Assembly (NCBI GenBank): GCA_948567375.1
Contig: OX419760.1
Coordinates: 27,838,001-27,902,000, forward strand
Reading direction: 5' to 3'
From: Lunularia cruciata
Taxonomy: Eukaryota; Streptophyta; Marchantiopsida; Lunulariales; Lunulariaceae
Length of the DNA stretch: 64,000 nt
Shown: in pieces, positions 1 through 12,056 of the stretch
How the letters are laid out: each line of letters begins with the position of its first letter
How positions within the stretch are numbered: the first letter of the stretch is position 1
Made by a program: the position numbers and the translations under genes
The notes under the pieces: generated by a model
The model's input: the letters and a program-made list of their open reading frames with translations, nothing else
Database searches by the model: none
Told to the model about the DNA's origin: nothing

Positions 1-533
1 ACAAAGAAATGCAGACTCTACATAATCTGTCGAGAATATCAAGCGATCTGAGCATCAGCAACAAAGTATTTATTCATAGACCCATCAGTTACAGAATTTA
101 GAATTAGGCCTTCGAGTCAGTTATTGAGGAATGAGATTGAACATAAGGTACGGACACGTTTCACGTAAATGCTTATTCTGAAGGAAGGCTACAGCGCTCA
201 AGGGAACCGAACAAGGTATAAGATGAATAAGAATACCGAGACGTGTGAACCGTGTGGTTCTCGACAAAGAAAAGAGCACCTGAATAGCTGTCTACACTGA
301 ACTTGGAGTTGCCAAAAACTTACCACATGACTCGAGCCAGTTGAGCTGACGTTAATTAGAGATTAATGTGGTATGAAAGGGGGAACCACTGGATATCATG
401 GATATCAGAGAAAACGACAAAGCAGTGCCTTATTGGCTGCCTGATCAGCAGTGGAGCCGGGGAAGTATGATCTTATTTATTTAACTGGTCTCATCTCACT
501 CTATGATCCATATGTCTGTTTATAGAAGACAAT

Positions 534-615
534 GCTAACTGTTTTTAAAGACACAACACCAGTTTGGTTTAATTGCTAACTGTTTGTAAAGACACAACAC
601 CAGTTTGGTTTAATT
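534..615. repeat. Two-copy 41-bp tandem duplication
   Basis: Unit 1 is 534-574 and unit 2 is 575-615. Both start GCTAACTGTTT and end GGTTTAATT. They differ at one base (T versus G in the run after GCTAACTGTTT). The near identity implies a recent duplication. No function is suggested. Confidence 0.9.
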
Positions 616-2037
616 ACAGTTGGACAAGTGCATCCATGTGGATACCAGTACAAATTGTAAAAGCATTTACTAAGAAATTGTAGAATACGGCGAGAGCATC
701 CAAACTGAAAGTCAACAATCAAGCGGAAAGCGAAAGAGCCACAAATGGAGCAAAAGAAATCTACGGTGACATACTTTGAAGCTTCGACAAATTAAAAGGA
801 TGTACAGGTTCAACGCTGTTACAACTTCCACAAAACGGTCGTAAAAGTGCAAGTCTAGCTAGTTAATGTGGTCATTCCAATCCGGTTGCTGTCGCTCAAA
901 TGTACACACCTGGCAGGAGACTGAGTTTCTCGGAATATTTTGCACTCCCAAGTCTCTCATTGACGTCTACATCCTTCAGCCAACCTTTCTGATTGTTAGA
1001 AGCAATATATCTCATACAAGTGGGACCCATGTCCCATTTCAACCTGTACACGTGTTTCTCCGAGATGCAGATTTTCACTTTGAGAACATTTATCTTACAT
1101 CTGATATGCACCTGAGACTTCCGGAACTTTTGGTTCTCCAAGTGCTCTGAGTCCCCAGGCATTGGGAGGCCTCCACGTTGCTGGCCGTAACGATGAAAGA
1201 CAAACTCAATGACTCTTCAAAACGTCCAGATAATGTCTACAAGTAACGCTCCCTAGGCCGACTATCTTCATTACGGAACGACATGTACCTATCTTTAGAC
1301 CTTCACTCGGAATCAATCTGACTGCCTCGTTCATCGCCTTTTCGGCTAGAACCTTGAGACCTTGCTCTCGTCCATCCAACCAACCAAGTAATTTGGATCA
1401 TGAATTGCAGGTAACTTAGATCGAAGCACATCGTTGCCCACTTATTTACCAACAAAACCTCAATACTACCTCGTCAATGATCCTAAGCGTAGTGCGGGAT
1501 ATCAGATACAGAGCGTTGTGGGATATCTCAGCAGACCGGCCATACACGAGTTAAACATGGAGCACTTCTTCCCTAACGAAACAACTGATCGTGTAGCTAA
1601 CAATATAGACCCCCAGCTGTCAACGAATCTGTGCTGGACCACTGTGGGTCCTCTTGAGTTGAACCTATCGCTATCTGCTTCGGTTAGTTCCAGTGTCCGA
1701 TCTGGAGCATCGTTGAGTGCTTGACCACAATTTTCAAACATTTACAGTGCAATTATGCAGGAGACACCCCGCTGTTCGGTCCTTTAGGCCCTAATCTTCA
1801 CAAACTCTTGCACAACCAGTCGATAGCATCCAGTAAGACTGTGTGTCTCGCTAGGGTCCTACAACTTCCGATTCAAAGGACAGGGAATGATTGTACTACG
1901 CGGCCACGAGCGCAAGGCACTCGTATTCATGAGCCACCTGTTTTGTTCGTGATCAAAGAACATCAGACTAACGAAGTCAAGAGCAGCAAGCTTCGCACTT
2001 AGTGGATACTTTCTGAAACTCAACAGCTTGTAAGCCT

Positions 2038-2087
2038 CATGAACAATATGCACACAGAGCAGGGGTGTGGGGTGTATATTGTTCATG
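2038..2087. repeat. Short inverted repeat, potential hairpin
   Basis: CATGAACAATAT at 2038-2049 is the exact reverse complement of 2076-2087, separated by 26 bases. One mismatch inward, the pairing resumes for a few bases, so the stem may reach about 15 bp. It lies about 1 kb beyond the kinase stop codon. It could be a fortuitous palindrome, a MITE remnant or a structured RNA; nothing decides between these. Confidence 0.5.
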
Positions 2088-3076
2088 TTTTCATGGATGC
2101 GAGCACCATAAGGATTGCACCACACAATATACTTATCAACCACGTGACGATGAAATTCGCAAAACCATTGGGGGGACGTCAAACATACACACGATTAGAC
2201 ATAAAAAAGCCAAAGGCGAACTGGCAGAATAGCTTGAAAACGGACTTCCAGTCACAGGTTTCAATGTTGTCTCATGTTCATAGGTTTCAATTGGAAGTTC
2301 CTCGGTGTTCGCTCTTGAGTTAGCACCCCACATCCCTAAAGTGTTGATAACATAATTTCCGCGAAAACTTTCATTCAAGAATAATGATGGCTTGGCCCCA
2401 CAAGTGCCAGAAAGTAGTACTGTATTAAGGATCTTGATCTTCGAACGAGTTTACATCTACACCCAAGCCAAGGACAGGAACTCAAATGAGTCTGGTGGCA
2501 GTCCTAAGTTTCTAAACGGTTTCCTGTACAAAGATGCTGAAACAACCTAAGCCCATAGTGGGCAGACTATCATTGGAGTTTACTTCCATGAGCTACCTAC
2601 AATCCACACTCACACACCTGTTTCAAGGTTATGGCAGAGCCAACACATTTCTCTCTATTGGTAGATCTTCTCAAGGAGCTATGGAAAACTCTACGTTATG
2701 TATAGGAGCATCATCAGCTGAAACTGCTTACTGGGGAATCCACAGAGCCTGCGACAATAGACCCAACAAATTCTTACTTCGAAACATTGCACTAGTCAGC
2801 TTCCGGCACTGAAACATAAGGAGTAAAACTACCAGCAAAACAGAGAAGATCGGGTGAGTACAATTTTTCTAGCTTACAAGCCCCACTGGAGGCAGCCATG
2901 ACTAATTTTAGAAGGAAAACAGAGAAGTTGGCAAAGTTTAAGGGAGACGAAGAAATCCCTACACATAAAAGGTGACAGCAGCAACTGTTTCATAAGAGCA
3001 GAACTCTCATGTCTGTGCCTGGCAGCGAAAGCGAGGCAGTAATGTGCGGGAAACACCACTTGTGCGAGACGTCCGT

Positions 3077-4123
3077 CTACATAGAGCACACGAACTCCCC
3101 ACTGCTATCTACATCAATTTCCAAGTCTATATCGTCGGCGTCCCCAGAATCACCCAGTAGGACATCGAGGCTATTTTGCCCCGGTCCAGGTATTCGAGCT
3201 TCATTGATGAGCTGGTGAATCTCCTCGATGCTTTGAGGTGGGTGATTGGGATCGTCGAAGATGTAGCTGTTGATGTTGGACCCATCCTCAATATATGTAG
3301 GCAAGTTCCTCAAGAACCAAGGATGTGCTTGAATCTCCTCCATCGTTATCCGCTCATTCGGATTGGTGACGAAAATTTGAGTAAGTAGATGCCGACACTC
3401 CGGTGAAATTTGTACAAAATCCGGAATCGAGTACGAGACACTCATAATCCTTCTGATGGTCTTGACGAAATTCTTGCGATCTTCTGGGTCTTCAAACGGG
3501 TAAGCTCCCACGAGCATCACGAAAAGCGTTACTCCACACGACCAGACATCAGCCAGCTTACCATCATACTCTTTCTTCGCCAATACTTCCGGAGCGATGT
3601 ATGCAGGTGTTCCAACGGTACTCTTGGGTTGAGAATGCAAAAGAGATGACTTTGAGTACCCAAAATCGCAAATCTTTAACCTAGGGGCAGGACTCCCATC
3701 CAGTAAGGTATTCTCCAGTTTCAGATCTCGGTGGCAAATTTGCATTGAATGGCAGTAGCTTACTCCCGAAATGAGCTGCTGGAAGAAAAACCTGGCCTCG
3801 TCCTCACTGAAGCGCCCCATGTTGCAAATGCGCTCGAACAACTCTCCTCCGGCCGCATATTCCATCACAATCGCCAAATGGGATGGAGTTACCAACAGCT
3901 CTTTGAATCGTACAATGTTTGGATGACGCAGCGACCGGTGGTTGATGATTTCCCTCTTCACATTCTCATCTATCTTCTCCCCCCTTTCGATATATTTCAC
4001 TGCCACCAGCTCTTGGGTATTTTTGTCTCGCATGAGCCTGGCTACTCCAAAATTCCCAGACCCTATATCTCGCACTAACTCATACCTATTTGTATCGTGC
4101 TGTATCTCCGTCGCCAAATCCAT
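3077..4123 (-). CDS. SnRK2: SnRK2 serine/threonine protein kinase, subclass III (OST1-like), intronless
   Basis: Predicted 348-residue kinase of the plant SNF1-related kinase 2 family, which acts in abscisic acid and osmotic stress signalling by phosphorylating transcription factors and channels. Seen in sequence: glycine loop IGSGNFGVA (20-28), catalytic lysine in AVKY (K43), HRD (131-133), DFG (153-155), activation-loop serines S164 and S168 in [10 protein letters not shown] (S168 matches OST1 S175) and APE (177-179). The C-terminus is acidic and ends [12 protein letters not shown], matching the domain II (ABA box) that binds PP2C phosphatases in subclass III members. The chosen start is the conserved [10 protein letters not shown] methionine; the frame stays open upstream to a methionine at 4237, adding 38 basic residues rich in K, G and E. 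The whole kinase is one exon, whereas flowering-plant SnRK2 genes usually have about eight introns. It is the only intact host gene seen here. Confidence 0.93.
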   Translation of the reverse strand: MDLATEIQHDTNRYELVRDIGSGNFGVARLMRDKNTQELVAVKYIERGEKIDENVKREIINHRSLRHPNIVRFKELLVTPSHLAIVMEYAAGGELFERICNMGRFSEDEARFFFQQLISGVSYCHSMQICHRDLKLENTLLDGSPAPRLKICDFGYSKSSLLHSQPKSTVGTPAYIAPEVLAKKEYDGKLADVWSCGVTLFVMLVGAYPFEDPEDRKNFVKTIRRIMSVSYSIPDFVQISPECRHLLTQIFVTNPNERITMEEIQAHPWFLRNLPTYIEDGSNINSYIFDDPNHPPQSIEEIHQLINEARIPGPGQNSLDVLLGDSGDADDIDLEIDVDSSGEFVCSM

Positions 4124-4950
4124 TCTGCCCCTCAAATCTCCTTCAGCTCGTTCGGTCTCCCCCTTCTTTCCCTTTCCCTTAAGGCTCTTAAACTCCCCCT
4201 TCCTTCCGCTCGTCGTTATCCAAGGAGCATTCTCCACCTCCTCGCCGTACTTCCGATCAGTCCTCCCCTCCTTTCTCGCTACCCTAAAGCTCGAAGAAAA
4301 TCAAATCATTCAACTCGGAAACTAAAACCACTCACTCACTAAAAGCAAAACTAAAACCACTCCCTACAACAAACCAGAACTTGCAGACAACAATTTATTC
4401 CCTTCTCTCTCCCTCTGAGTACCTCTCTAACCCCCTTTCCGTAATTCTGTGTCTCAGCTGCTGCTGCAGGCAATTTGGTCACCTCCGCAAAAATCGGGTC
4501 GTAAACAACGCAGTCGCTGAAGAAGGTGTAGTAATAAGCATGTACTTCGAACGAGAATGAAAATTGCTGCTCTCCTTCCTTCTTTCCTTCCTCGCTAGGT
4601 CAACCACATATCTATCACCACCGCCACCTCACGAGAATCATGATTCCGAACCACAGACATGACACAAAACCCACAACTCTCTGTCCAATCAATCTAGCCC
4701 TAAAATCACCATCCCCCAATCTCCGCTCTCTCAAACATCACCCCTCAATCTTCAGTCCCAAATCCCATTCCTCGTCACACAAATCGATCTCACATCCATC
4801 CCTAAATCCTTCACCGACTCACAAATTCCTCATCCTTCTGTCCTTCTCTTTCGTTCTCCTGCAGCTGAAATAGAAGTACAGCAATTGCAAACTGCTCGCA
4901 GCAGCAGAACCTACCTAGCGGACCAGGACTCGGCCAATTGAGGGCTCGTT
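4124..4950 (-). other. Probable long 5' leader of the SnRK2 gene
   Basis: Between the kinase start and the TATA-like box the minus strand is strongly purine-rich (long CT runs on the plus strand), as in many plant leaders. The kinase frame itself stays open up to 4237, so an N-terminal extension of 38 residues is possible. Short frames here on the plus strand (for example 4640-4873) are low-complexity and serine/proline rich and are not called. A leader intron is possible but no splice sites could be fixed. Confidence 0.45.
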
Positions 4951-4958
4951 ATTTTATA
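4951..4958 (-). promoter_or_regulatory. Candidate TATA box of the SnRK2 gene
   Basis: On the minus strand this reads TATAAAAT. It lies about 830 bases upstream of the conserved start codon, with a CCAATT motif nearby. It is the best TATA match seen in the region, but the transcription start is not known. Confidence 0.4.
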
Positions 4959-5304
4959 GTAGTACTAGTGGTCGAAGAAGTAGAAGTGGTGGTGGTGGTG
5001 GGTGTTCTTGACGCAGGGTGGACAACTAGAGATAGCAAGAGTAGCAGCTGATTTGAAGATGAGGAGGAGGATCTGATTTCAGCTCGAGTTTCTACCGAAA
5101 ATGTGCACATTCTTTGCTGTCTGGTTTAGTAGCGATACCGTGAGAGAATAAAAACATTGTCGCCCCCGAGGGTTCTCATCAAAGCGATTACTTCTGCACA
5201 AAACGGCCTTTTCTTTTCCCTCTGTATTCCTTCCGTGGCCGTGGCTCCGCCCCCCCACTAATAACCGCCATACCCTGGCTCCGGGAGTTGAGCCTGTGTA
5301 TCGA

Positions 5305-5310
5305 CACGTG
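5305..5310 (-). promoter_or_regulatory. G-box/ABRE core CACGTG upstream of SnRK2
   Basis: The palindrome CACGTG sits within ACACGTGT (5304-5311), about 350 bases upstream of the candidate TATA box. ACGTGT is a form of the ABA-responsive element bound by AREB/ABF bZIP factors, themselves SnRK2 substrates. Feedback control of the kinase gene is an inference from this single motif. Confidence 0.35.
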
Positions 5311-5399
5311 TAGAGTTTGACTCTTTTGAGCTCCTTCCATCCCACATAGACGGAATCTCTCCCTTGCTTGTGTCTCAAGAACATGTCTATCTGTCTATC

Positions 5400-6715
5400 T
5401 GCCCGGATTGGACGTTGAGTGGGTTGAAGATTCTCTGGAATTGCATTTCGCAGGATTTTCCAATCAGGCGTCGGTTTTAGCGTTTCCTCGGGTCGATGAA
5501 ATTCTCCCTAAATGAAATTTGTGCGGCATTTGGGTAGGTATTAGCCGCTTTGTCGTCTCATGCTTTTTAGGTTGAGTTCTCGATGACACCGGATCTTTCT
5601 TTGCTGAATCTGCCAGGCTTGTTTACTCGGTCTGATTTAATGTGTATATAATTATGAAACAGGTGACGGCGTAGGATAAGAACGAGGGATGGGAAGACCC
5701 ATCAAGCCGTATATAAGTGTGTATATTTTGAAGTCAAACTTCATTTGTTTTTTCTCTTCATTGGTAAATTTCTTTGGCATTGTGATCGAATATCATCATT
5801 TCGTGACTCTATCATCAAACGGGAGTACAACCAAGCAGGAAGAACAAAGATGATCAATGCTCTTCGTTTGTGGTTGAAAGGATGATATTTATTCATGTAG
5901 CTATATAAAAATTTCATAACAGGTTGGTGAGAATTTGGTTTTTTATTTATGTTTCCTTTAGAAACATAGATCTGCCCCTTCAAATTCTCCGCCATGATTT
6001 GATCAATGACCGATGATTTGAAAACATGCGTGAGCTCTTCTTGCTTGTTTTGTTATTTACTTTCTTGACCAATTCTATTATATTGAATGGGGAGATAGAT
6101 TTATTTATGTATACATAAAGCTAGTTTAGCGTAATTAAAAGTTTTGACGCAATTCTTGGTATCAATTCTGGGTTTTGTTCTTTACTTTCTTGACCATTTT
6201 TAGTATATTGAACGGGGAGATACATTATGGGTTCTGACGCAATTAGAGTATTCATGTTTATAAGCGTAAGAATTTCAAATATGAATTCTAACTAGACACG
6301 ATATATTTCACTAAATTAATTTTTCATGTCTGCTTCCATTTAAATATATGTAGTATAAACCTTATCAAAAGCTATGGGAAGTAGCTAAATTCTGTGTGGT
6401 ATGCGTTGGGACTTTTTTGTATCCATAAATAGTCCATTTCAAGCATGTGAATAACTTACATTTTGAAAAACTTGGTTTTGATTATTCCTTGTATGTCAGT
6501 TGCTTAAGATATTAGATTTAATAATTGAACAAAAAATCATTTATATCTATTTACAATAAAGCACCCATTAAAGATCAACATGAAAGTGATTATATTCTTA
6601 TCTCCAGAGAAAATCTCCAGATATAATTATTAGATTTTCAAGTTGAGAGACTTCATTCAATCGCACCGTCTTATCTTGTAGTTTCATCATACAAGATAGA
6701 TAGAGAGAGAGAGAG

Positions 6716-6800
<85 letters not shown>

Positions 6801-7045
6801 CTTTGATTATATTTAGCATTAGAATGGGACTAAATACTATTGATATTCCTATTTTTATTGGGTATATTATTATCTGGAGATTTAATAACTTCCCAAGTCA
6901 ATGGTTTTACTTTATTTTAATAACTTCTTAAGATAAAGACATTTTCTCATTTTTATAAAATTCTCCAAAGGGACATCTCTTTCTTACACCTTTATAATTT
7001 TATATGATTTTTAGAAACATAAATTTGTAGAAAATATATTAGCTT
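5400..7045. other. AT-rich intergenic spacer
   Basis: No gene is recognised. A minus-strand open frame at 5741-5995 (84 codons) has no recognisable domain and is not called. A compound microsatellite lies at 6702-6797. The spacer ends at the ACTTA target duplication of the copia element (7046-7050). Confidence 0.6.
6702..6797. repeat. Compound (GA)n(TA)n microsatellite
   Basis: About 19 bases of alternating GA (6702-6720) run directly into about 77 bases of alternating TA (6721-6797). Such tracts are length-variable, and the assembled length should be treated as approximate. Confidence 0.95.
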
Positions 7046-7050
7046 ACTTA

Positions 7051-7286
7051 TGTTGGTCCAATCCAATAATACATAGGAAATGCATGCTCCATGCTCGACA
7101 CAAGAAAATAAGTGGTTCACATTGAGGCTACGTCCACAAGAACAAACCAATAGCTTTATTGATAATCAGACTAATGTGTCACATAGAGAGCTTTTGCAAG
7201 CTCTCATATATAGTAGTTCAGCCCTAGTCGAGCTAACCATAGTCAAACTAACTAGAGTTACTCAAGACCTGACTTAACTCCTAACA
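7051..7286 (-). repeat. 3' LTR of element H
   Basis: It starts TGTTGG and ends CTAACA on the plus strand and matches 18754-18989 over the full 236 bp with many substitutions. In element sense the LTR reads TGTTAGGAGTT through to AACA. Confidence 0.93.
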
Positions 7287-7301
7287 ATCTCCCCCTTAAC
7301 C
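7287..7301 (-). other. Polypurine tract of element H
   Basis: Minus-strand sequence GGTTAAGGGGGAGAT lies immediately inside the 3' LTR, as expected for the plus-strand DNA primer. Confidence 0.8.
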
Positions 7302-7652
7302 TCTATAACCTATATGTTTACTCTCTACAAGAAGTCCTAGAAGGAAACCTAACATAAGTCCCTAGGTAAACTAGCATTAACCCAAACTAAGCCGTAGCCC
7401 AAATAAGATAGAGTAAAACCATATATAGAGATAACATAATTGCTAGTCTACTTGTGCCCATATGCAACACCTACAATTTGGCACAATATCTCAAAAAACT
7501 CTCCAAAGAAATTGTTTGGTAAATCACATCATTAGGATTGAGTTTACCGTCAATCATGACTAGTTCAATCATTTTGTCGGACACAGCCTATCTAAGAAAA
7601 TGATACATCATGTCAATGTGCTTCACTCTACTGCCTATCACCTGATTTATAG

Positions 7653-9030
7653 CTAGATGTAAAGCACTCTAGCTTTCACAATGTCATGTGTCAATCCCAT
7701 CTTTGTGACAAGCCTGTCCAACCAAATTGCTTCCTTTGTTGCTTCCATTGCCGCTACATACTCAACTTCTGTAGTAGATTGAGCTACACACTTTTTCAAT
7801 GTAGATCTCCAACTTATGCATCCACCTCCAAGTGTGAACATATTCCCAGTCATACATTTCCACCCATCTAGATCTTGTCCATAGTCAACATCTACATAGC
7901 CAATAAGTGATTTGGCATTATATGATTTAGTATCAAACACAAGGCCAAAATCCAACATACCTTTGAGATATCTGAGGATCCACTTCATATCTTCCCAATG
8001 TATCCTCCATGGATTTGGCACATGTCTGCTAGTCTTGCCCATAGCTAGAGCAAATCATCAAAAACGTTAGACTTCCCATTGCCTTATCATAGGAGATCTT
8101 GGACATCAAACCTTTTTCCACGACATCTGTTGGACAAAGAGTTGATGAAAGATTGAAGTGAGGAACTAAAGGAGTACTCATAGCCTTGTTATTCTCCATG
8201 TTAAATCTTGCAAGTACATTTCTAGCATACTTCCCTTGAGTTAACCACAACTTCCCATCCTCCAAGTTTCTTTGGATCTCTATCCCCAAAATCTTCCTTG
8301 TTGTACCAAGATCTTTCATTCTAAACTCAGATTTCAAGAAAGCTTTGAGTTTATCAACATCATATCTATTCCTAGCTGCAATAAGCATGTCATCCACTTA
8401 GAGTACCATAATAATGAAGCCAAAGACCTCATTATTCACCTTTTTCATGAATACACAAGGATCAAACACACTCCATTTAAATCCTTGTGACCTCATAATC
8501 ATCAAACTGCTTGTTCCGTTGCTCCTATTTAATCCATACAAGGATTTAGCAACCTTCAAACCATATCTTCTTGGCTTTTCTTCACAAAGCCCATTGGCTG
8601 TCTCATGAAGATCACTACATCTAAATTTCCATAGAGGAAAGCAGTGACAATATCCATTTGATCTAAAATAAGACCAAAGAAATTCACAAGTACACACAAT
8701 AAACAAATAGTGGTATACTTAGCAACTAGATACTAGACCTCATTGTTATCCACACATTTTTCTTATGTGAATCCCTTGGCTACCACCCTAGCCTTGTAGA
8801 TCTTCTTTTCTCCATCAATGGTGCTATCTTTCACTTTGTAGACCCACTTATTGTCCACCAATTGTTGATGTTTGGAAACTTCACTAACTCCCGAGTCTTA
8901 TTCTCAATCAATGATTGCATCTTCCTTTGCATCACTACATTCCACTCAAGCTTGTCCATTGAAGCTTGAGCCTCATTGTATGAAGAAGGTTCACCTTCTT
9001 CAAAGATCAAAGTTATGCCATCATCATCAT
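7653..9030 (-). pseudogene. Element H reverse transcriptase and RNase H, degenerate
   Basis: The upstream part (9030-8831) has the copia RT entry region with MDKLEWNVVMQRKMQSL and ENKTRELVKFP. The 8706-8398 part carries the SLYGL motif. The catalytic motif reads stop-VDDMLIA at 8400, so the tyrosine of YVDD has become a stop. It continues with FRMKDLG and ILGIEI (8397-8029). RNase H (8042-7653) has SLIGYVDVDYGQDLDG, CISWRS, AQSTTEVEYVA and EAIWL. Several frame changes and stops make this non-functional. It copied the element RNA and removed the RNA template in the ancestral element. Confidence 0.88.
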
Positions 9031-9219
9031 CAAGAGAGATATCATTGTCTCCTAATTGTGTTGAATCAACCCATTTTCCAAATTGTTCAAGAGCACAAAT
9101 AGAGCATCCAAATGTACTCCTTGTTGATGACTCTACTTGATCTTCTTGTGTTGGCATGTGTTGAGGTTCACTAGTCTCCTCACACCCTTGTAATACCTCA
9201 ATTTGGGGAACTTGCTCCT

Positions 9220-10238
9220 CTATGGGAGAACCTCCTTGTGCCTCATCATGAAACCATCAAAATTAATCTCCCCCTCAAAAATATTTGGAGGAGATTTTCC
9301 CTTATCAATATGAGGAGCCTGAGCTTTCTTCCCCTTGGTTGATGATATAGACTCATTGAACAAAACATACTTATTGACAATCAATTTATAGGTGAGAGGA
9401 TCCCACAACCTATAACCCTTCACACCACTCAGGTAGGCAAGAAAAACACATTTCTTGGAAGTAAAATCTAGCTTAGATCTAGTTTCCTCCAAATATGCAT
9501 TACATCCAAAGACTATTAAAAAATTGTAATCTGCAAACCATCCATGCCTCATCTCAAATGATGTCATGTAATTAATTGCATATCAAGGAGAAAGATTTAC
9601 CAAATAAGCTGCATTGTTGATAGCTTCAACCCAAAATGCATGTGATAGACCTTATTGCCTCAACACACTCCACATTTGCCCCAATAGTGTTCAATTGAGC
9701 CGCTCAGCAACACCATTATGTTGTGGAGTATATATTGTAGTGAGATGGCAAGTTATCCCTTCTTTTTGACAAAACATCTCAAATTCTCTAGAAGTGTATT
9801 CCTTGCTATTATTTGATCATAAAAATCTTACTTTCTTATCAGTTTGAGTCTCAACTTGTGCTTTCTATTTCTTGAAAGTGACAAAGACCTTAGACTTTTG
9901 ATGTAGGAAATAAATCCATAAAACTTCAAATAATCATTGATTAAAGATACATAGTACAACTTTCCAAAATGTGAGGGAGTAGGGGATGAGCCACACATAA
10001 TAGTATGTATATAATCAAGAATCTCTTTGGAACTATGAGTTCCAATGCCAAAAGCAGTTGAATATTGCTTCCTTAATACACAATGCTCATAGAATTCAAA
10101 ACTACTAGACCGTAGTGTAGAAATAAAGCCTTTATTGCAAAGAATATACATGCTCTTCTCACTAATGTGACCTAGCCTTGAATGCCACAAGTAGTCAATC
10201 ATATCATGAGATAGTAATATGAGCTTCTTTGCAGACAA
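9220..10238 (-). pseudogene. Element H GAG-pre-integrase and integrase, degenerate
   Basis: LWHSRLGHISEKSM near 10190 is the GAG-pre-integrase histidine motif, and EHCVLRKQ supplies the cysteine pair of the zinc-binding site. The first catalytic position reads LINDY where copia integrases have an aspartate pair (usually IDD). The core at about 9570-9830 is out of frame. The 9567-9220 segment has the CNAYLEETRSKLDFTSKKCVFLAY region typical of the copia integrase C-terminal part. The enzyme would have inserted the cDNA; this copy is dead. Confidence 0.85.
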
Positions 10239-10723
10239 TGTTACCTTCTAGCACATATAGATTCTTGTGCCTATTACCCTTCAAGATGACTTTTCCCCTA
10301 GCCATGACTTGAAGTACACCATCAACTACTTCCCATTGATGACCATTGGATCTAATACGCCAAGAGGTATCGAGTTCTTCTTCATGTCAAGGATATGCCT
10401 AAAATTTAGTCAATGCGTGCACAAGACCATCAAACATTTGAATCTTAACATATCCAATACCTAGAATTTGACAAGGGTTATCATTCTCCATCAAAATTGA
10501 ACCATTTGATATCAAGTAAAAACTAAAGAACTCTCTTTTATAACACATATGGTATGCAACAAGCACAATCTAGAATCTATTCATCTCTCCTTTGTTGAGA
10601 TGAAGTGCAAAGGGCATACCATTGGCATCATAGAGCATAGTTGTCATCAAGTAGGTCCTCCGCTTCTTCTTCCTTGTTGTCTTTTGCCACATTTGTTGAA
10701 GAAAGCTCATTTGCTTTACAATG

Positions 10724-11166
10724 ACAATCTCTCTTGAGGTGGCCAGCTTTGCCACACTTCCAATAGAGCACGGCCTTATGGTCTTGGGATCTCATCCTAG
10801 ACCAAGATATAGTCTTAGATCTCTTTTTCCCACCATTTTTCTGCTTCTAAGTCCTACACAATTCACGTTCAACGTTCTTGAAGGATTCAAGGGTTGAGAA
10901 GGTAACATCATATTTTGTTGAAGATCATTTGTTAACAAACCGGTCACCACCTCATTATAGGTGATGGTCTTCCTATCACAATGTAGTAACACTTGTGATA
11001 AGGATTGGTAAAACGTAGGGAGAGAACTCAACAGATGGAGAGCCTTTCTCTCATCACTCAAGTTCTCTCCAAGTTTTTTCAATTCCATAGCAAGATCATT
11101 GAAGTTGTCGATATGGTCTTGTATCTTGGTCCCATTGTCCTTCATCTTGAAGCTTATTAGCTTCAA
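10724..11166 (-). pseudogene. Element H gag with zinc knuckle, degenerate
   Basis: The 11166-10792 frame has IQDHIDNFNDLAMELKKLGENLSDE and LHLLSSLPTFYQSL, typical of copia gag (UBN2 family), the capsid-like protein that packages element RNA. The zinc knuckle at 10724-10765 reads YWKCGKAGHLKRDC in a different frame; the first cysteine of the CX2CX4HX4C pattern is tyrosine, explained by one G-to-A change. The N-terminal part upstream of 11166 is too decayed to read. Confidence 0.82.
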
Positions 11167-12051
11167 GGATGTGCAAAGATGATTTGAAAACTCTTTCTGA
11201 TGGTACTTCTATTATAGCTCATCAAAAGGAGTAATGCAGCCCTTGTACTCACCTAACTACTTTATGACATGTGGATGTATATATAAGACCACTATGTGTA
11301 CAACTATCTCCTACATGTTGCTCCAAATCATCCTTTAACACCAAATCGGTCTTGGGTCTCAACAATTTCCCAAAATTGTTGACCTTGAGCATACCTTTCA
11401 CATGAGCTCTCATAGGAGATAGTCAAAGCATCCATCATACTTGGCAATGTCAAATTTGGCACCTCCAATCTTCATGACTGCCATCTCTCCTTGTCTTTCC
11501 TCAAAACTTGTCCTTAAACATGATGCAATCTATACGACCTTGAGTGGAAGCTCTATCCAATCATCAAATCTCACTAGTGCTTACATAGCAAAGGTTCTTA
11601 AAGTTAAGGACATGAACTAATGACCAATAGCTCCATAGAGAAGCCACATATGAAGTACAATGATTTAAGCGGTGGAAGAAGCCACTTGTAGGTGTTCTAG
11701 TATGAGTTTTGATGCCAACCAACTTACAAACTTAAACCGGGTAGCAATCCACGGAGCACAACATGGTGTGGAGAAGAGTGTAAGGTAATTAGCTCCAACA
11801 CTTCTGCTCACAATATTGCTTCAGATCTGTACAAGAATGGAACAGCTCAGGTAACTATGTTGCAAAGAAGTTCCAATCACATCTTGCACATAAACACTTG
11901 CCTCAACAATTTAAAGAATGAATGATATTATTAAAGTGGACCTCTTGTTAACATTATTGACCTGAATTACACTTCAATACCTTATAAGGTCTTTCTTAGA
12001 TTCATGAAAATAGCCATGAAGAGACTTGCTCAAGAAGAGGCTCCCTTCTAT
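11167..12051 (-). other. Element H 5' leader and gag start, inner half
   Basis: This is the stretch of copia element H between readable gag and the insertion point of chromovirus A. No open frame of note. The GAGCG target site used by A is at 12052-12056. Confidence 0.7.
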
Positions 12052-12056
12052 GAGCG

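Larger units (their letters stand above)
1..3076. other. Host flank downstream of the kinase gene; no gene recognised
   Basis: This stretch lies 3' of the SnRK2 gene and probably includes its 3' UTR next to the stop codon. All open frames are short (under about 110 codons) and resemble nothing I recognise. CpG dinucleotides are common, unlike the decayed transposon DNA further right, which suggests ordinary host sequence. It holds a 41-bp tandem duplication and a 12-bp inverted repeat (listed separately). An intron-rich unrecognised gene cannot be excluded by eye. Confidence 0.5.

Noticed and set aside
866-2812. Several 80-107 codon frames on both strands downstream of the kinase
   Set aside because: Overlapping on both strands, no recognisable motif, no splice structure that I could support.
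4097-4873. Plus-strand frames rich in serine, proline and leucine upstream of the kinase
   Set aside because: They arise from a pyrimidine-rich leader strand; low complexity and no conserved motif.
6598-6819. Minus-strand frame with an Ile-Tyr run and 27737-27958 frame with a Leu-Ser run
   Set aside because: Pure translation of microsatellites; not genes.
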